64,000 nucleotides of DNA, taken from positions 1 through 64,000 of the forward strand of contig NZ_JABEQE010000008.1 of NCBI RefSeq assembly GCF_014174375.1, read 5' to 3'. Source of the stretch: Gluconacetobacter asukensis (lineage in GTDB: Bacteria > Pseudomonadota > Alphaproteobacteria > Acetobacterales > Acetobacteraceae). A program made the translations under genes and the position numbers. Of the stretch, positions 10,147 to 19,967 are shown piece after piece. The notes below the pieces were generated by a model. The model did no database searches. It was not told the DNA's origin and worked only from the letters and a program-made list of their open reading frames with translations. Numbering within the stretch: position 1 is the first letter of the stretch; each line of letters starts with the position of its first letter.

Positions 10147-10175
10147 GAGACAGAATGGGAAAAATGTGATATAAC
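10147..10175 (+). promoter_or_regulatory. Putative carD promoter giving a leaderless transcript
   Basis: A GAGACA -35 element (10147-10152, 4 of 6 matches to TTGACA) lies 17 bases from an extended -10 TGTGATATAAC, whose hexamer TATAAC is at 10170-10175. The predicted transcription start falls on or next to the carD ATG at 10183. No ribosome binding site is visible before that ATG. Confidence 0.5.
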
Positions 10176-10182
10176 TACGCAA

Positions 10183-10773
10183 ATGAGCATGTTCAGAACG
10201 ACCCCCAAGGGCGGTGTGACCGACGCAATGGCGCGCACTGCCGCTGCCACAACCGCCGCGCAGGCCAAGACCAAGGTCAAGGACGAAGACCCCTTCCGCG
10301 AGGGCGACGCCATCGTCTACGCCGCCCATGGTGTCGGACGGGTGGATCGCATCGGCATCGATGAGATCGCGGGCACCAAGCTGGAAATGATCCAGATCTC
10401 GTTCCCCGGCAACCAGATGACGCTGCGCATCCCGCTGACCAAGGCGCGCAAGGCCGGCCTGCGCAAGATCGTCTCGCGCGAGATCGTGGACAAGGCCATG
10501 GCCATCATCAAGGGCAAGCCGCATGTCAGCCGTGGCATGTGGGCCCGCCGTGCCGTCGCCTATCAGGAAAAGATCAATTCCGGTGATCTGGTCCAGATCG
10601 CCGAAGTGCTGCGCGACCTGCGTCGCAATGTCGACAGCCTGGACGGCAGCTTCAGCGAGCGCAAACTGTTCGAGGCCGCGCAGGAGCGTTTTGTGGCTGA
10701 AGTCGCGGTGCTGGAAGGCAAGGAGCCGGCTGCGGTGCTGGAAGCCCTGACGGCGGCAATGAAAGCCGCCTGA
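10183..10773 (+). CDS. carD: CarD family transcriptional regulator
   Basis: A 196-residue protein. The N-terminal RNA polymerase-interaction (Tudor-like) domain begins at EGDAIVYAAHGVGRVDRIG (about residue 38) and continues to about residue 100. The helical DNA-interacting C-terminal part contains SRGMWARRAVAYQEKI and GDLVQIAEVLRDL. CarD proteins bind the beta subunit and stabilise open promoter complexes, often at rRNA and stress genes. A basic, alanine-rich 35-residue N-terminal tail precedes the domain. Start alternatives are ATGs at 10183 and 10189. The gene stands alone between the bestrophin gene and a convergent desaturase gene. Confidence 0.92.
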   Translation: MSMFRTTPKGGVTDAMARTAAATTAAQAKTKVKDEDPFREGDAIVYAAHGVGRVDRIGIDEIAGTKLEMIQISFPGNQMTLRIPLTKARKAGLRKIVSREIVDKAMAIIKGKPHVSRGMWARRAVAYQEKINSGDLVQIAEVLRDLRRNVDSLDGSFSERKLFEAAQERFVAEVAVLEGKEPAAVLEALTAAMKAA

Positions 10774-10779
10774 TCCTGC

Positions 10780-10805
10780 CCGGCCCTGCAAGCATCCGGG
10801 GCCGG
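10780..10805. terminator. GC-rich hairpin between convergent carD and desaturase genes
   Basis: CCGGCCC at 10780-10786 pairs with GGGCCGG at 10799-10805. There is no strong T-run, so it is at best a weak terminator serving the convergent pair. Confidence 0.4.
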
Positions 10806-10818
10806 AGAGATTATATGT

Positions 10819-11823
10819 TCATGCTCCGCCTGGCCCCGTGGCCGCCGGCGACCGGGTTTCGGCCCGCCGCCAGCGACGGGTCGCCAGGCGCCATGACAGA
10901 CGCAGCCCCGCTGCCTGCTGTGCCAGCCACCCGCCGCTGACCAGCGCCGGCTCGGCCTTCGGGTCACCGGTCTCCACGACATTGTGCGAGAAATTCGCCG
11001 TCCCCAGCATCATGTCCCACCAGGGAAAGACCGCGCCATAATTGCACGAGCGCCGGCCGGCCGCGCGCAGGCCATGGTGCACCCGGTGAAAGTGCGGCGA
11101 GACCAGAATGCGCTCGCCCAGCCAGCCGAACCCGACCCGCGTATTGGCATGCGACAGGCTTTCGACCAGCCGCAGGAACAGGATCAGCAGCGGGAATTGC
11201 AGCGGCGGCACGCCGATCAGCAACCCGACGACGATGGCCCAGACATAGGATGTGACATCGTCCAGCAGGTGGTTGCGGTCATCCGACCAGAACGTCATCT
11301 GCGTCTGCGCATGATGCAGGACGTGCAACCCGTACCACCAGCCGAACAGATGGGACAGGCGATGGCGGACATATTCCGCGAAATCCAGGATCACGGCGTA
11401 CAGGAAGAAAGCCGCGACCGGCCAGTCCATCAGCGTGGGAAACACGCTCTCCAGCGTCGGCGGGATATAGCCATGGTCGGTCAGTACGCCGTTCAGCCAG
11501 GTCTGGATCTCGTAGAATCCGAAGAACGTCACCAGCGGAAACAGGCCGATACGCGCGATCAGGGTATAGACAATGTCCATGCTCACATTGTCGCGGTTTT
11601 CCCACCGGCGCAGGGGCCAGAACCGCTCCAGCGGCATGCAGATCGCAAGGTTCAGCACGACCTGCAACACGCCATAGATCGCGAACATCGCCCACAGGAA
11701 GGATGTGTCTTCCCACTCCATCCACCCGAAACGATAGAGGATCGGGATCAGCCAGTTTTCCTGAATCCACCCGGCAAGCCATGAAAATGGATCGATCATT
11801 CCTGCCATCCCGCTGTCTGTCAT
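10819..11823 (-). CDS. Sterol desaturase / fatty acid hydroxylase family membrane protein
   Basis: A 334-residue integral membrane protein with four to five hydrophobic segments in its first two thirds. The three histidine clusters of the di-iron family are present: RHRLSH, HVLHHAQTQM and HFHRVHHG, with a further RNHLLDD segment between. The family introduces double bonds or hydroxyl groups into sterols, hopanoids, carotenoids or fatty acids. In an acetic acid bacterium a hopanoid or lipid substrate is plausible, but that is inference. Start choice is uncertain: a GTG at 11850 and ATGs at 11823, 11808 and 11799 are in frame; 11823 is used here. Confidence 0.85.
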   Translation of the reverse strand: MTDSGMAGMIDPFSWLAGWIQENWLIPILYRFGWMEWEDTSFLWAMFAIYGVLQVVLNLAICMPLERFWPLRRWENRDNVSMDIVYTLIARIGLFPLVTFFGFYEIQTWLNGVLTDHGYIPPTLESVFPTLMDWPVAAFFLYAVILDFAEYVRHRLSHLFGWWYGLHVLHHAQTQMTFWSDDRNHLLDDVTSYVWAIVVGLLIGVPPLQFPLLILFLRLVESLSHANTRVGFGWLGERILVSPHFHRVHHGLRAAGRRSCNYGAVFPWWDMMLGTANFSHNVVETGDPKAEPALVSGGWLAQQAAGLRLSWRLATRRWRRAETRSPAATGPGGA

Positions 11824-11903
11824 GCGCCAAGACGCGCTAAGGCCCGTCACCCCTTATGGGTTTAGGGGGAGAAGCCCGTTTCCATCAAGACATCGCTGAA
11901 CTT

Positions 11904-14900
11904 CTAGTAGTTGAACTGGTAGGAGAGACCGACGCTGCTGCCCGGGTCGTTCTCGGGCGTGGTGAAGCCGGTGACGTTGCCGCCCGTCCCGACGGTGGTG
12001 TTCAGTTTCAGGCGGCGCGTCAGATCGACCTGGACCTGCGCCTGCGTGCCCGATCCGCTGGTCGCCTGCTTTGCGCCGACATACACGCCTCGCATCACGT
12101 ATTTGCCCGCCTCGACGCTGGTGCCGTTCCCTTTCCCGACCCCTGAACCGCCGGTCAGTTGCAGCCGGTCCAGCCCCAGCGTGCTGCGTACCTTGCCCAG
12201 CGGGTCGAAGGCCGAGCCGCCGGTCAGGGTCGCGACCGCGGCCGCGATTTCGGCCATCTGGGTGGTCGACAGCGATTGCGCGTCGGTGCCGAACAGCAGC
12301 ATCGCCATGATCTGGTCCTGCGACAGCGGCGGCGTGGACGAAAAGGTGATCTTGGGCGCGCTGGCATAACCGCCGACGAGCAGCCGCGCGGTGCCGGCAC
12401 TGGTCGCGCGCTCGGCCTCGAAATCCAGCGTCGGGTCGATCGCCTGGGTCACGCCCGACCCGTTGAAGGCCACCTGACCCTTCGTGAATTCCAGCGAAAT
12501 GCCGGCCAGGTTGAAATTGCCCCGCCGCATCGTGAACCCACCGGCGATGGCCGGGGCATCGGCTGTTCCGCCGACATGCAGGCGGCCGCTCATCTCCGCG
12601 TCCAGCCCGTGTCCGCGGACAAACATCTGGCCCGGCGAAGACGCGGTGACATCCAGCCCGACCACGAATTTGCCCGCCCCGTCAGCGTCGGCTGCCGGGG
12701 GCTTGTCGCCCGGACGGATCACATCCAGGGTTGCGATCGACGGCGGCAGCGAGCTGGGAATATTGATCTCGGCATGCGGAATGACCACCTGCCCCGCCAC
12801 GTCGATACGCGACGCAAGCGCGCCCCGCACGGTCATGTCGGCATTGATCTGCGCCGTCACCAGGTCGCTGGCCAGGGGGCGGGCGTTCCTGGCCGTAATC
12901 CGCAGATCGATGGGCAGGCCCGGCAGAAAGGCCCCCAGCATACCGCTGACGGCAATACTGCCCGGCCCGGCCGTGGCCGACAGATTGTCGATCGTCAGCC
13001 GGTCGTCCTGCGCGATGATCGTGCCACGCATGTTCGAAAGCTGGATCCCCTGCGCATAATCATGCATCTGCCCTCCGGTCAGGGTTACGGTTCCCGAGGC
13101 TTTCGGAGCCGATAATGCGCCACGGAGCGCCAGCGACAGGCGGGCCACCCCCTCGACCTGCCGCCCCTGGGCGCCGAGATAGGCATTGGCCGCCGAGAGA
13201 TCGACATGGCCGTCAGCCTGCAACCCCATGGAACCGGCCGAACCGGTCGGCACCGTGCCCCGCACTGCAAGGTCGAGCAGCGATCCCGCATGGGCCGTCG
13301 CATCGACACGCGCCTGGGTGCCCGACAATTGGGCGGTCGCATCCATGTTCAGCGGCGGCAGCGCACCGCTGAAATCGCTGTGATAGGTCAGTCCCCTGGC
13401 CGTCACGGTCACCGTGCCCTGGGGATTGGCCGTCGTGCCGCGCAGGCTGGCCCGGGCACTGATCGTCCCGTCGGCCCGCAGCGACGGCATGAAGGGGCGG
13501 GCGATGGCGGGCGTCAGGTTGTCAACCGTCGCGGTCAGGCCCAGCGCGGGCTTTATCGTGCCGGCGACATCGATCCTGGCCGGCGCCACGCCGGGGGGCG
13601 CCAGCGTCAGGCGCAGATGATCGACACCCAGTGCCTTGCCGAAACCGATCCGGGCCGGCTCCGTCAGGCGGATCGTCTCGCCCCGCGCATTGGCCTCCAG
13701 AGACCGGACCGCCACCGACTGCGCCGGTGTATCGACGACCAGCGCGGTGGCCAGCGCCGCCGGAGCCCCGGCCAGCGCCTGGAATGCCGCATTGGCACCA
13801 ATCGCCATCGCGTCGCGCGGCCCGCGTGCCGTCACGCGGATATCGCCTGCCACGCCGGGCGCCGACACGCCATCCAGCCGCAATGTCATGTCGGTCCGCG
13901 TGGTTCCCAGCGGATCGGTGACGGTGCCGGCCAGGGACAGGCTGCGCAGCCGCGCCCGCGCGCTGGCCAGATTACCGTCGACGGCCACCGTCACGATTGG
14001 CGGCTGGGCCGCCTGCCCCGCATCGGCGGCAGGGTCGGACGTGGGGTTGGCCGTGCGGATCGACGCCTTCAGCGAACCGGATATCGGCTGCCCGACAAGG
14101 CGCGACAGATCGGCCAGCCGCTCCATCTGCACGTCCAGCGTGCCCAGCGGGGTGACTCGATGCGGGTTCAGCACCAGATGCCCGCTGCCCGACAGGCTTT
14201 TCCAGTCCAGATGCGCCAGATCGATGGTCCGCCGCCCCTGCGGGTCCTGCTCCAGATCGGCGGCGATCGACAGGGGGGCCTCGTCCACCGTTCCCCTGGC
14301 CATGAGTGTGCCCTGAGGATGGCTGGGCAGGTGATGGAAGACGGCGTCCAGCATGACCGGGCCGACCGGCATCTCCTTCGTGCCCAATTGCCCGTCGAGA
14401 TGCGCGGTGGCGGAGAAATCGGTCAGTGGCCCGTCAACCGCCAGCGTCAGCCCCGCCTGCCCGCGCACGGCCTGCGAGGCCCGCTGCAGGTCGTCGATCG
14501 CCAGATGCGCGGTTGCATTCACCGCCGGGCCCGCCTTTCCACCCGTCACGGGATCAGCAGCCGGGGCACTCGTCCGGGTGCCCGATACCGTCAGATGTAT
14601 GGCCTGCCCATCCAGCGCCAGCTGGTCGATGCGCAGAAGAGCGGGATGATCGCCCATCGCCTGCTGCATGGAAGCGCGCAGGGACAGCTTGCCGTCCGGA
14701 CCGATCAGGGACACGGCCTGACGCTGGCCGCCGGTGATCGACAGCGGGCCATCCAGCGCCAGCGTCGTCGCATCACCGGGCCGCGCCGGCATCGCGAAGG
14801 CCCCGTGAAGGGCCAGCCGGCCCGCCAGAGCGGTCCCGCCCGCCTCTGCCAGCGGCGCGAGCGCCGGCACATCGAGGTCGAATGTTCCATGCGCCGGCGT

Positions 14901-16160
14901 GGCGGTCATCACCTGCCCTGCCAGATGCAGAAGCGTATGGTCCAGCCGGACATCCAGGGGCCAGCCCGCATCGTCAGGGTGCAGGAACAGATCCAGCGTC
15001 AGTGGCGCGGCCGCGAACAGGCCGGGATGGCTGCTGGGGATCGACAACGCATCGATGGCGGCATGCAGGCGGGCGTCCGACGGCTGGCCGCCCGTAGCCT
15101 CGTGCCCCTCGAAATCGACCGCGATCCGGCTGGCGGCCACGCCCGCGCCCATCGGCTGGTCCAGAGTCAGATGACCCTCTCCGACCGGATGATGCACATC
15201 GCCCGACAGGTGCGCGTCCAGGACGAGATTTTGCCAGCCGATCCCATCACGCACTGTCATATGGGGCGCACGGGCCGTTATGGACAATTGAGATCTTACA
15301 TTGATAAAATCAATTATTCCATTGATTTTTGAAGATATATCTCCAGAATTCAATGTGAAAGCCAGATGGTTCGCATCCCGGGGGCCATCCAGATCCAGTG
15401 CCAGATGCAACGGGTCCAGCGGTTCAAGCCCAGCTGTGCTGGCAAAGCCGCCCGGCCCTTCGTCGGCCGTCAGGTGCAGTCCCAGGCGCCCTGGCACGAT
15501 CTGCGTCCGCAGGGTCAATGCCCCGACGCGGTCCAGGCGCTTGAGGTTGAGGTCGATTGCCGCCGTGGGCAGCGTCGCCACGCTGAGTCTGTCCAGGACC
15601 GGCGCGAGATGAGCGAGCCGCGCGCTGCCGTCGAGCGAGAACGCGGCCTCGGTGCCCGCAATTCCGGCGCCGACCTCGATTCGCCCGATATGGACGGCAC
15701 GAAGGTCGATCCCCAGGTCGAAACTGCCGCCGTTCTTGTTGCTGGTCGAAGGTTTCGCACCGCTTTCCGCCTGCAGGCGCGGAATGGCCAGACGCGCGAT
15801 CGACAGCCGGTCGACCCGCGCCTGCCGGGCCAGAAGGTGAGTCGGCCGCCAGTCCAGTTCCAGCCCGTCGATCGACAGCCACGTCCCCTTGCGGTCATTA
15901 AGGCCGATATGGGCGATGCGCAGTGCGTCGGGGAAACGACCCGAAATCCCGTCCAGTGTGACCGCGCCGCCTGTCAGCTCGGCCGTCTGGCGTGCAATGG
16001 AATGGCGGCCCCAGCCCGTATTGGCCACGATCAGGATTGCCACCACGCCCAGCACGACCACCGCCAGCGGGACGCCAGCCAGCAGGCCCACGGTCCAGGC
16101 GACGATCCGGGGCCAGCGCCGTGGGCGCCCGGCGGATGGGGGCGGAGTGTCCGGCGCCAT
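11904..16160 (-). CDS. tamB: TamB-like translocation and assembly module protein (AsmA/DUF490 family)
   Basis: A 1418-residue protein. A short cytoplasmic N-terminus is followed by one membrane anchor (about residues 20-45, rich in leucine and valine). Then comes a very long beta-rich periplasmic region made of repeated amphipathic strands, ending in the DUF490 domain (last 350 residues, with SPPLSQDQIMAMLLFGTDAQ-type sequence). The extreme C-terminus SVGLSYQFNY is a beta-strand that would contact TamA. With TamA it links inner and outer membranes and helps outer-membrane protein assembly or lipid transport. The start used overlaps the tamA stop as TGATG, indicating translational coupling; the frame stays open to 16196. 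Confidence 0.92.
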   Translation of the reverse strand: MAPDTPPPSAGRPRRWPRIVAWTVGLLAGVPLAVVVLGVVAILIVANTGWGRHSIARQTAELTGGAVTLDGISGRFPDALRIAHIGLNDRKGTWLSIDGLELDWRPTHLLARQARVDRLSIARLAIPRLQAESGAKPSTSNKNGGSFDLGIDLRAVHIGRIEVGAGIAGTEAAFSLDGSARLAHLAPVLDRLSVATLPTAAIDLNLKRLDRVGALTLRTQIVPGRLGLHLTADEGPGGFASTAGLEPLDPLHLALDLDGPRDANHLAFTLNSGDISSKINGIIDFINVRSQLSITARAPHMTVRDGIGWQNLVLDAHLSGDVHHPVGEGHLTLDQPMGAGVAASRIAVDFEGHEATGGQPSDARLHAAIDALSIPSSHPGLFAAAPLTLDLFLHPDDAGWPLDVRLDHTLLHLAGQVMTATPAHGTFDLDVPALAPLAEAGGTALAGRLALHGAFAMPARPGDATTLALDGPLSITGGQRQAVSLIGPDGKLSLRASMQQAMGDHPALLRIDQLALDGQAIHLTVSGTRTSAPAADPVTGGKAGPAVNATAHLAIDDLQRASQAVRGQAGLTLAVDGPLTDFSATAHLDGQLGTKEMPVGPVMLDAVFHHLPSHPQGTLMARGTVDEAPLSIAADLEQDPQGRRTIDLAHLDWKSLSGSGHLVLNPHRVTPLGTLDVQMERLADLSRLVGQPISGSLKASIRTANPTSDPAADAGQAAQPPIVTVAVDGNLASARARLRSLSLAGTVTDPLGTTRTDMTLRLDGVSAPGVAGDIRVTARGPRDAMAIGANAAFQALAGAPAALATALVVDTPAQSVAVRSLEANARGETIRLTEPARIGFGKALGVDHLRLTLAPPGVAPARIDVAGTIKPALGLTATVDNLTPAIARPFMPSLRADGTISARASLRGTTANPQGTVTVTARGLTYHSDFSGALPPLNMDATAQLSGTQARVDATAHAGSLLDLAVRGTVPTGSAGSMGLQADGHVDLSAANAYLGAQGRQVEGVARLSLALRGALSAPKASGTVTLTGGQMHDYAQGIQLSNMRGTIIAQDDRLTIDNLSATAGPGSIAVSGMLGAFLPGLPIDLRITARNARPLASDLVTAQINADMTVRGALASRIDVAGQVVIPHAEINIPSSLPPSIATLDVIRPGDKPPAADADGAGKFVVGLDVTASSPGQMFVRGHGLDAEMSGRLHVGGTADAPAIAGGFTMRRGNFNLAGISLEFTKGQVAFNGSGVTQAIDPTLDFEAERATSAGTARLLVGGYASAPKITFSSTPPLSQDQIMAMLLFGTDAQSLSTTQMAEIAAAVATLTGGSAFDPLGKVRSTLGLDRLQLTGGSGVGKGNGTSVEAGKYVMRGVYVGAKQATSGSGTQAQVQVDLTRRLKLNTTVGTGGNVTGFTTPENDPGSSVGLSYQFNY

Positions 16161-18157
16161 CAGAACGTTTCTCCCAGACCGAGATAGAGTTCCCACGTAT
16201 CGCCGCGTTTCGGCCGGTTGAGCGGCACGGCGATATCCACGCGCACCGGGCCGATCGGCGTATAATACCGCACCCCGGCCCCTGCCCCGACCCGGAGCGT
16301 GCCCTGGAACGGCCGGCTGCCGGTGCCCACCTGGCCCGCATCGGCAAACAGCGCCCCGCCGAAGCTGCGGAACAGCCTCTGGCGGAATTCAACCGATCCC
16401 GCATCCATCGAGGTGCCGCCGATGGCGTATTTGCTGCCATCGAATTGCGGCCCCACGCCCTGGTAACGGAAGCCGCGCACGGTCGCGCTGCCGCCGGCAT
16501 ACAGGCGCTGGTCGGGCGGGATGTCGAAGGTCGACGCCCCCTGCACGCTGCCCACGATGCCCCGCACCGCGATGACGCTGCGGCCAGGCCGCGAAATGCC
16601 GAGATGCGTCAGGTCGAAATAGGTCGAGGCGTTCGCCTGCATGATGGTGAAGAACGACATGCCGTTGATCAGCGATGCCGATGGCGTCACGCTGGCAGCC
16701 ACGCGGACGCCATGGGTGGCCGGGTCGATCGGGTTGTTCAGGCCGGTGCTGTCATAGGTCGCCCCCACGGGCAGCGAGACGATGGTGTAATCGTTCGACA
16801 TCCCCATCTGGTCGATATGTTCCTGTTCGGCCTGCCCCTCGAACGAGACGGTCCAGCGCTGCCCCAGCTTGCGCACCACGCCCGCCCGAACCAGCAGCGC
16901 CGTCTGCCGGTAGGAATAGAGAAGCTGGCGGATGCCCTCGACCCGCACACTGAGATTCTGGTCACGGGACCCGAAATCCGGCTTCATCAGGTCGGCATAC
17001 ACATCATAGCCCAGCCCCTGCTGGGCCGACCCGCCAAGTCCGGTCACCAGGGCCGTCAGGCGCAGACGTTCCGCATTGCCGAAGATGTTGCGGTGGGTCC
17101 AGCTGATGCCGGCTCGCCCGCCCAGGTCGGTCGAATACCCGCCCTGCACGGCCACCATCCGGACCTTGCCTTCCTTGAATGCCATCGACAGCGGCATCTG
17201 CCTGCCCGCCGTAAGGGGCGGCGCATCATTGACCTGCACGTCGGAAAACACACCCAGCCCGGCCAGATCCTGCCGGGCGGATTCGATCCGCGACGGCTGA
17301 TACAGATCGTTGGGGTGAATGGTCATCCGCCGGGCGATATAGGCGGGGTGCGTGCGCGTCATGCCGGACAGGCTGATCGCGCCGATGGTCACCACCGGGC
17401 CGCTGCGCACCGTATATTCGACGTCGAGCGTATGGGTGGCCGGTCGCAGCCAGGCTTTCGGCGTATCGACCTGTGCCAGCGCGTGCCCTTCCTCCTTCAA
17501 TTCGCTCTGCAGGTTCGCCCCCGCCGTCAGCACGTCGGACGCGACAGCCGGCTGGCCGGCTTTCACCCCCAGGGCCTTGCTTTCGAGCGCATTCAGGACC
17601 ACCGGCCCGGTTCCATCCCCCGATGCGCGCACCAATGTCACGCGGCCGAGCCGGAAGATCTCGCCCCGGGTCGGCGTGATCGTCACCTGCACCGCCTGCC
17701 CCTTGGGAATTGCCAGCAGCCATTCCGGCAGCCGGGGATCGGTCCCGTCCATCGAGGCAGCGGCTACCGCATTCTTCGCGCCCCGTGGCCACACCGTGAT
17801 GCGGATCGCCGGAGCGTAATAGCCATAGCTTTCGAGCGCGGTCCGCAGCCGGTCGTAATCGTTGCGAATCCGGCCGGCCAGGGCGAACGGACTGACGGCA
17901 TGGGTCTTCTGCAATGACAGCAGGCTGGACGATGCGCTGATCGCGGCATCCAGTTCGGCCTGGCCCGTCGGCGTGATGGTGGTGGTGTAAGTCTGTGGGT
18001 CGGCGCCGAGAACCGTATCGGCCGGCCAGCACAGCGCGACCGCAAGAACACCCCCGGCAACGGCAAGACCGCTCCGGCGCGCGGGGTCTCCACTCCATGC
18101 GGCCCAACCAGGATGGTCCGGCCGATCTGCCCTGTCCGCTCTTCGCCCCGAAAACAC
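16160..18157 (-). CDS. tamA: TamA-like outer-membrane protein (BamA/Omp85 superfamily)
   Basis: An outer-membrane protein with a signal-like hydrophobic stretch (GLAVAGGVLAVALCWPA), POTRA-like domains up to about residue 330, and a C-terminal Omp85 beta-barrel. The barrel carries the motif ATVRGFRYQGVGPQFDG and ends in WELYLGLGETF, with an aromatic terminal residue. It directly precedes tamB and overlaps its start by one base, so the two make one operon. The start is not resolved: GTG at 18157 is used, while GTG at 18172 and TTG at 18289 also lie in frame. The longest version adds a highly charged, arginine-rich stretch that looks non-coding. Confidence 0.88.
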   Translation of the reverse strand: MFSGRRADRADRPDHPGWAAWSGDPARRSGLAVAGGVLAVALCWPADTVLGADPQTYTTTITPTGQAELDAAISASSSLLSLQKTHAVSPFALAGRIRNDYDRLRTALESYGYYAPAIRITVWPRGAKNAVAAASMDGTDPRLPEWLLAIPKGQAVQVTITPTRGEIFRLGRVTLVRASGDGTGPVVLNALESKALGVKAGQPAVASDVLTAGANLQSELKEEGHALAQVDTPKAWLRPATHTLDVEYTVRSGPVVTIGAISLSGMTRTHPAYIARRMTIHPNDLYQPSRIESARQDLAGLGVFSDVQVNDAPPLTAGRQMPLSMAFKEGKVRMVAVQGGYSTDLGGRAGISWTHRNIFGNAERLRLTALVTGLGGSAQQGLGYDVYADLMKPDFGSRDQNLSVRVEGIRQLLYSYRQTALLVRAGVVRKLGQRWTVSFEGQAEQEHIDQMGMSNDYTIVSLPVGATYDSTGLNNPIDPATHGVRVAASVTPSASLINGMSFFTIMQANASTYFDLTHLGISRPGRSVIAVRGIVGSVQGASTFDIPPDQRLYAGGSATVRGFRYQGVGPQFDGSKYAIGGTSMDAGSVEFRQRLFRSFGGALFADAGQVGTGSRPFQGTLRVGAGAGVRYYTPIGPVRVDIAVPLNRPKRGDTWELYLGLGETF

Positions 18158-18383
18158 GCGACGTCGCCGCACCGCTGTCAATGTATCCCTGTCCCGTTCC
18201 TGTGCTTCATCCCGCTCACCGGTCCGGCCGGTCCATCGTTCATATGCCCGCTCGCCCGCACGCGCACCTCTAACCCATTTATAAGGCAATCGTTTGATGA
18301 AACGATAAAAAACAATGTCACGACGCGCGGAAGAGTTTTTGCCCGGGACTCGGAAACTTGCCTTGACAAAAGGCCCCGTATTT

Positions 18384-18403
18384 TTACCTGATTAGGCAGG
18401 TAA
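18384..18403. promoter_or_regulatory. Inverted repeat TTACCTG-N6-CAGGTAA next to a TTGACA element
   Basis: Perfect 7-base arms (18384-18390 and 18397-18403) surround ATTAGG. A TTGACA hexamer at 18363-18368 lies about 15 bases upstream, so the repeat would overlap the -10 region of a forward promoter. It sits in the 409-base space between tamA (reverse) and miaB (forward) and looks like an operator. The binding protein is unknown. Confidence 0.4.
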
Positions 18404-18448
18404 CGACGCCGCCGCGTCCCGCCCTGTATGAGGGAGGTTTGCCGCACG

Positions 18449-18490
18449 ATGACGCTGTCACGCCCCGAGTGCTTCGACTCGTGCCCTTGA
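18449..18490 (+). CDS. Possible 13-residue leader peptide upstream of miaB
   Basis: ATG at 18449 is placed 10 bases after a strong Shine-Dalgarno AGGGAGGT (18431-18438) and encodes [13 protein letters not shown] before TGA at 18488-18490. Two cysteines and two prolines lie near its end. It is followed by a hairpin CCCGCG-ACCG-CGCGGG (18518-18533) just before the miaB ribosome site. The arrangement resembles a translated regulatory leader, but nothing here proves translation. An in-frame ATG at 18428 would extend it. Confidence 0.3.
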   Translation: MTLSRPECFDSCP

Positions 18491-18566
18491 CCGGGGGCCC
18501 CGCGCATATGATGTGTTCCCGCGACCGCGCGGGATGGTCCGGCGGCGCGCCCAGGAAGTTTCAATC

Positions 18567-19967
18567 GTGACCCAGCATTCCGTCTGCCCCCCCATGGAGT
18601 CCGGCCGGGAGGTAAAGGGCCTCCATGTCATCACATGGGGCTGCCAGATGAATGTCTATGACAGCGCCCGCATGACCGACGTGCTGCGCCCCCTGGGCTA
18701 CCAGTCGGTCGAAACGCCCGACGCGGCCGACATGGTGATCCTGAACACCTGCCACATCCGCGACCGGGCGGCGGAAAAGGTCTTCTCGGAACTCGGCCGC
18801 CTGCGCCTGGTGAAGGATGCCCGTGCCGCCGAAGGGCGGCGCACCATCCTGGCCGTCGCCGGATGCGTGGCCCAGGCCGAGGGGGCGGAGATCCTGGCCC
18901 GCGCGCCTTACGTGGATATCGTGCTCGGCCCGCAGACCTATCACCGGCTGCCGGAGATGGTCGCCCGGGCGGCACGGGCGGCCGGCGCCGTCATCGACAC
19001 GGATTTCCCCGCCGAGCAGAAATTCGATTTCCTGCCCGACGCCCAGGCCCCGCAGACGCCCGGCGGGATCACGGCCTTCCTGACCATCCAGGAAGGCTGC
19101 GACAAATTCTGCTCGTTCTGCGTGGTGCCTTACACGCGGGGCGCCGAATCCAGCCGCCCGGTCGATTCGGTGCTGCGCGAAGCCCGCCGCCTGGTCGAAT
19201 CGGGCGCGCGCGAGATCACGCTGCTGGGCCAGAACGTGAACGCCTATCACGGCGAAGGGCCGGACGGCCGCGTCTGGGGGCTGGCGCGGCTGGCCGAATC
19301 CCTGGCGGCGATCCCGGGGCTGGCACGCATTCGCTATACCACGTCGCATCCCCGCGACATGGAAGACGCGCTGATCGCCGGCCATCGCGACCTGCCGGCG
19401 CTGATGCCCTTCCTGCACCTGCCGGTGCAGTCGGGCTCGGACCGGATCCTGGCGGCGATGAACCGGGGGCATACCGCCGCCGAGTATCGCGACCTCGTCC
19501 TGCGCCTGCGCGACGCGCGGCCGGACATCGCGCTGTCGTCGGATTTCATCGTCGGCCATCCCGGTGAAAGCGATGCGGATTTCGAGGCGACGATGCAGCT
19601 GATCCGCGATGTCGGATTCGCGCAGGCGTTCTCGTTCAAATATTCCCCCCGTCCGGGCACCCCGGCCGCCGGCGCGCCGATGCAGGTACCCGAGGACGTG
19701 AAGGACGCGCGGCTTCAGGCATTGCAGGCGCTGCTGCGCACGCAGCAGGACGCGTTCAATGCCGGGACGGTGGGGCGCGTGGTTCCCGTGCTGTTTACCG
19801 GGCGCGGGCGCAAGCCGGGGCAGTTGTCCGGCCGGTCACCCTATCTGCAACCCGTGCATGTCGATGGGCCCGACACGTTGATCGGGCAGATCGCACAGGT
19901 CGAGATCCGGGAGCGTTACACCAACTCACTGAGTGGAACCCTCATACAGGAGAGAGCCTTCGCTTGA
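18567..19967 (+). CDS. miaB: tRNA-2-methylthio-N6-dimethylallyladenosine synthase MiaB
   Basis: A 466-residue radical SAM methylthiotransferase. The N-terminal UPF0004 domain has the expected cysteines in [20 protein letters not shown] and AGCVAQ. The central radical SAM motif is [15 protein letters not shown], and the TRAM domain is at the C-terminus (last about 65 residues, with [20 protein letters not shown]). It methylthiolates i6A37 in tRNAs. The GTG at 18567 is preceded by AGGAAG at 18553-18558 and is preferred; an ATG at 18594 is an alternative. The stop overlaps the ybeZ start. It heads the operon miaB-ybeZ-ybeY-corC. Confidence 0.94.
   Translation: MTQHSVCPPMESGREVKGLHVITWGCQMNVYDSARMTDVLRPLGYQSVETPDAADMVILNTCHIRDRAAEKVFSELGRLRLVKDARAAEGRRTILAVAGCVAQAEGAEILARAPYVDIVLGPQTYHRLPEMVARAARAAGAVIDTDFPAEQKFDFLPDAQAPQTPGGITAFLTIQEGCDKFCSFCVVPYTRGAESSRPVDSVLREARRLVESGAREITLLGQNVNAYHGEGPDGRVWGLARLAESLAAIPGLARIRYTTSHPRDMEDALIAGHRDLPALMPFLHLPVQSGSDRILAAMNRGHTAAEYRDLVLRLRDARPDIALSSDFIVGHPGESDADFEATMQLIRDVGFAQAFSFKYSPRPGTPAAGAPMQVPEDVKDARLQALQALLRTQQDAFNAGTVGRVVPVLFTGRGRKPGQLSGRSPYLQPVHVDGPDTLIGQIAQVEIRERYTNSLSGTLIQERAFA

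Noticed and set aside
13206-15332. 708-codon forward frame inside tamB
   Set aside because: Antisense shadow of the tamB gene, arginine/glutamine/histidine-rich, with no domain.
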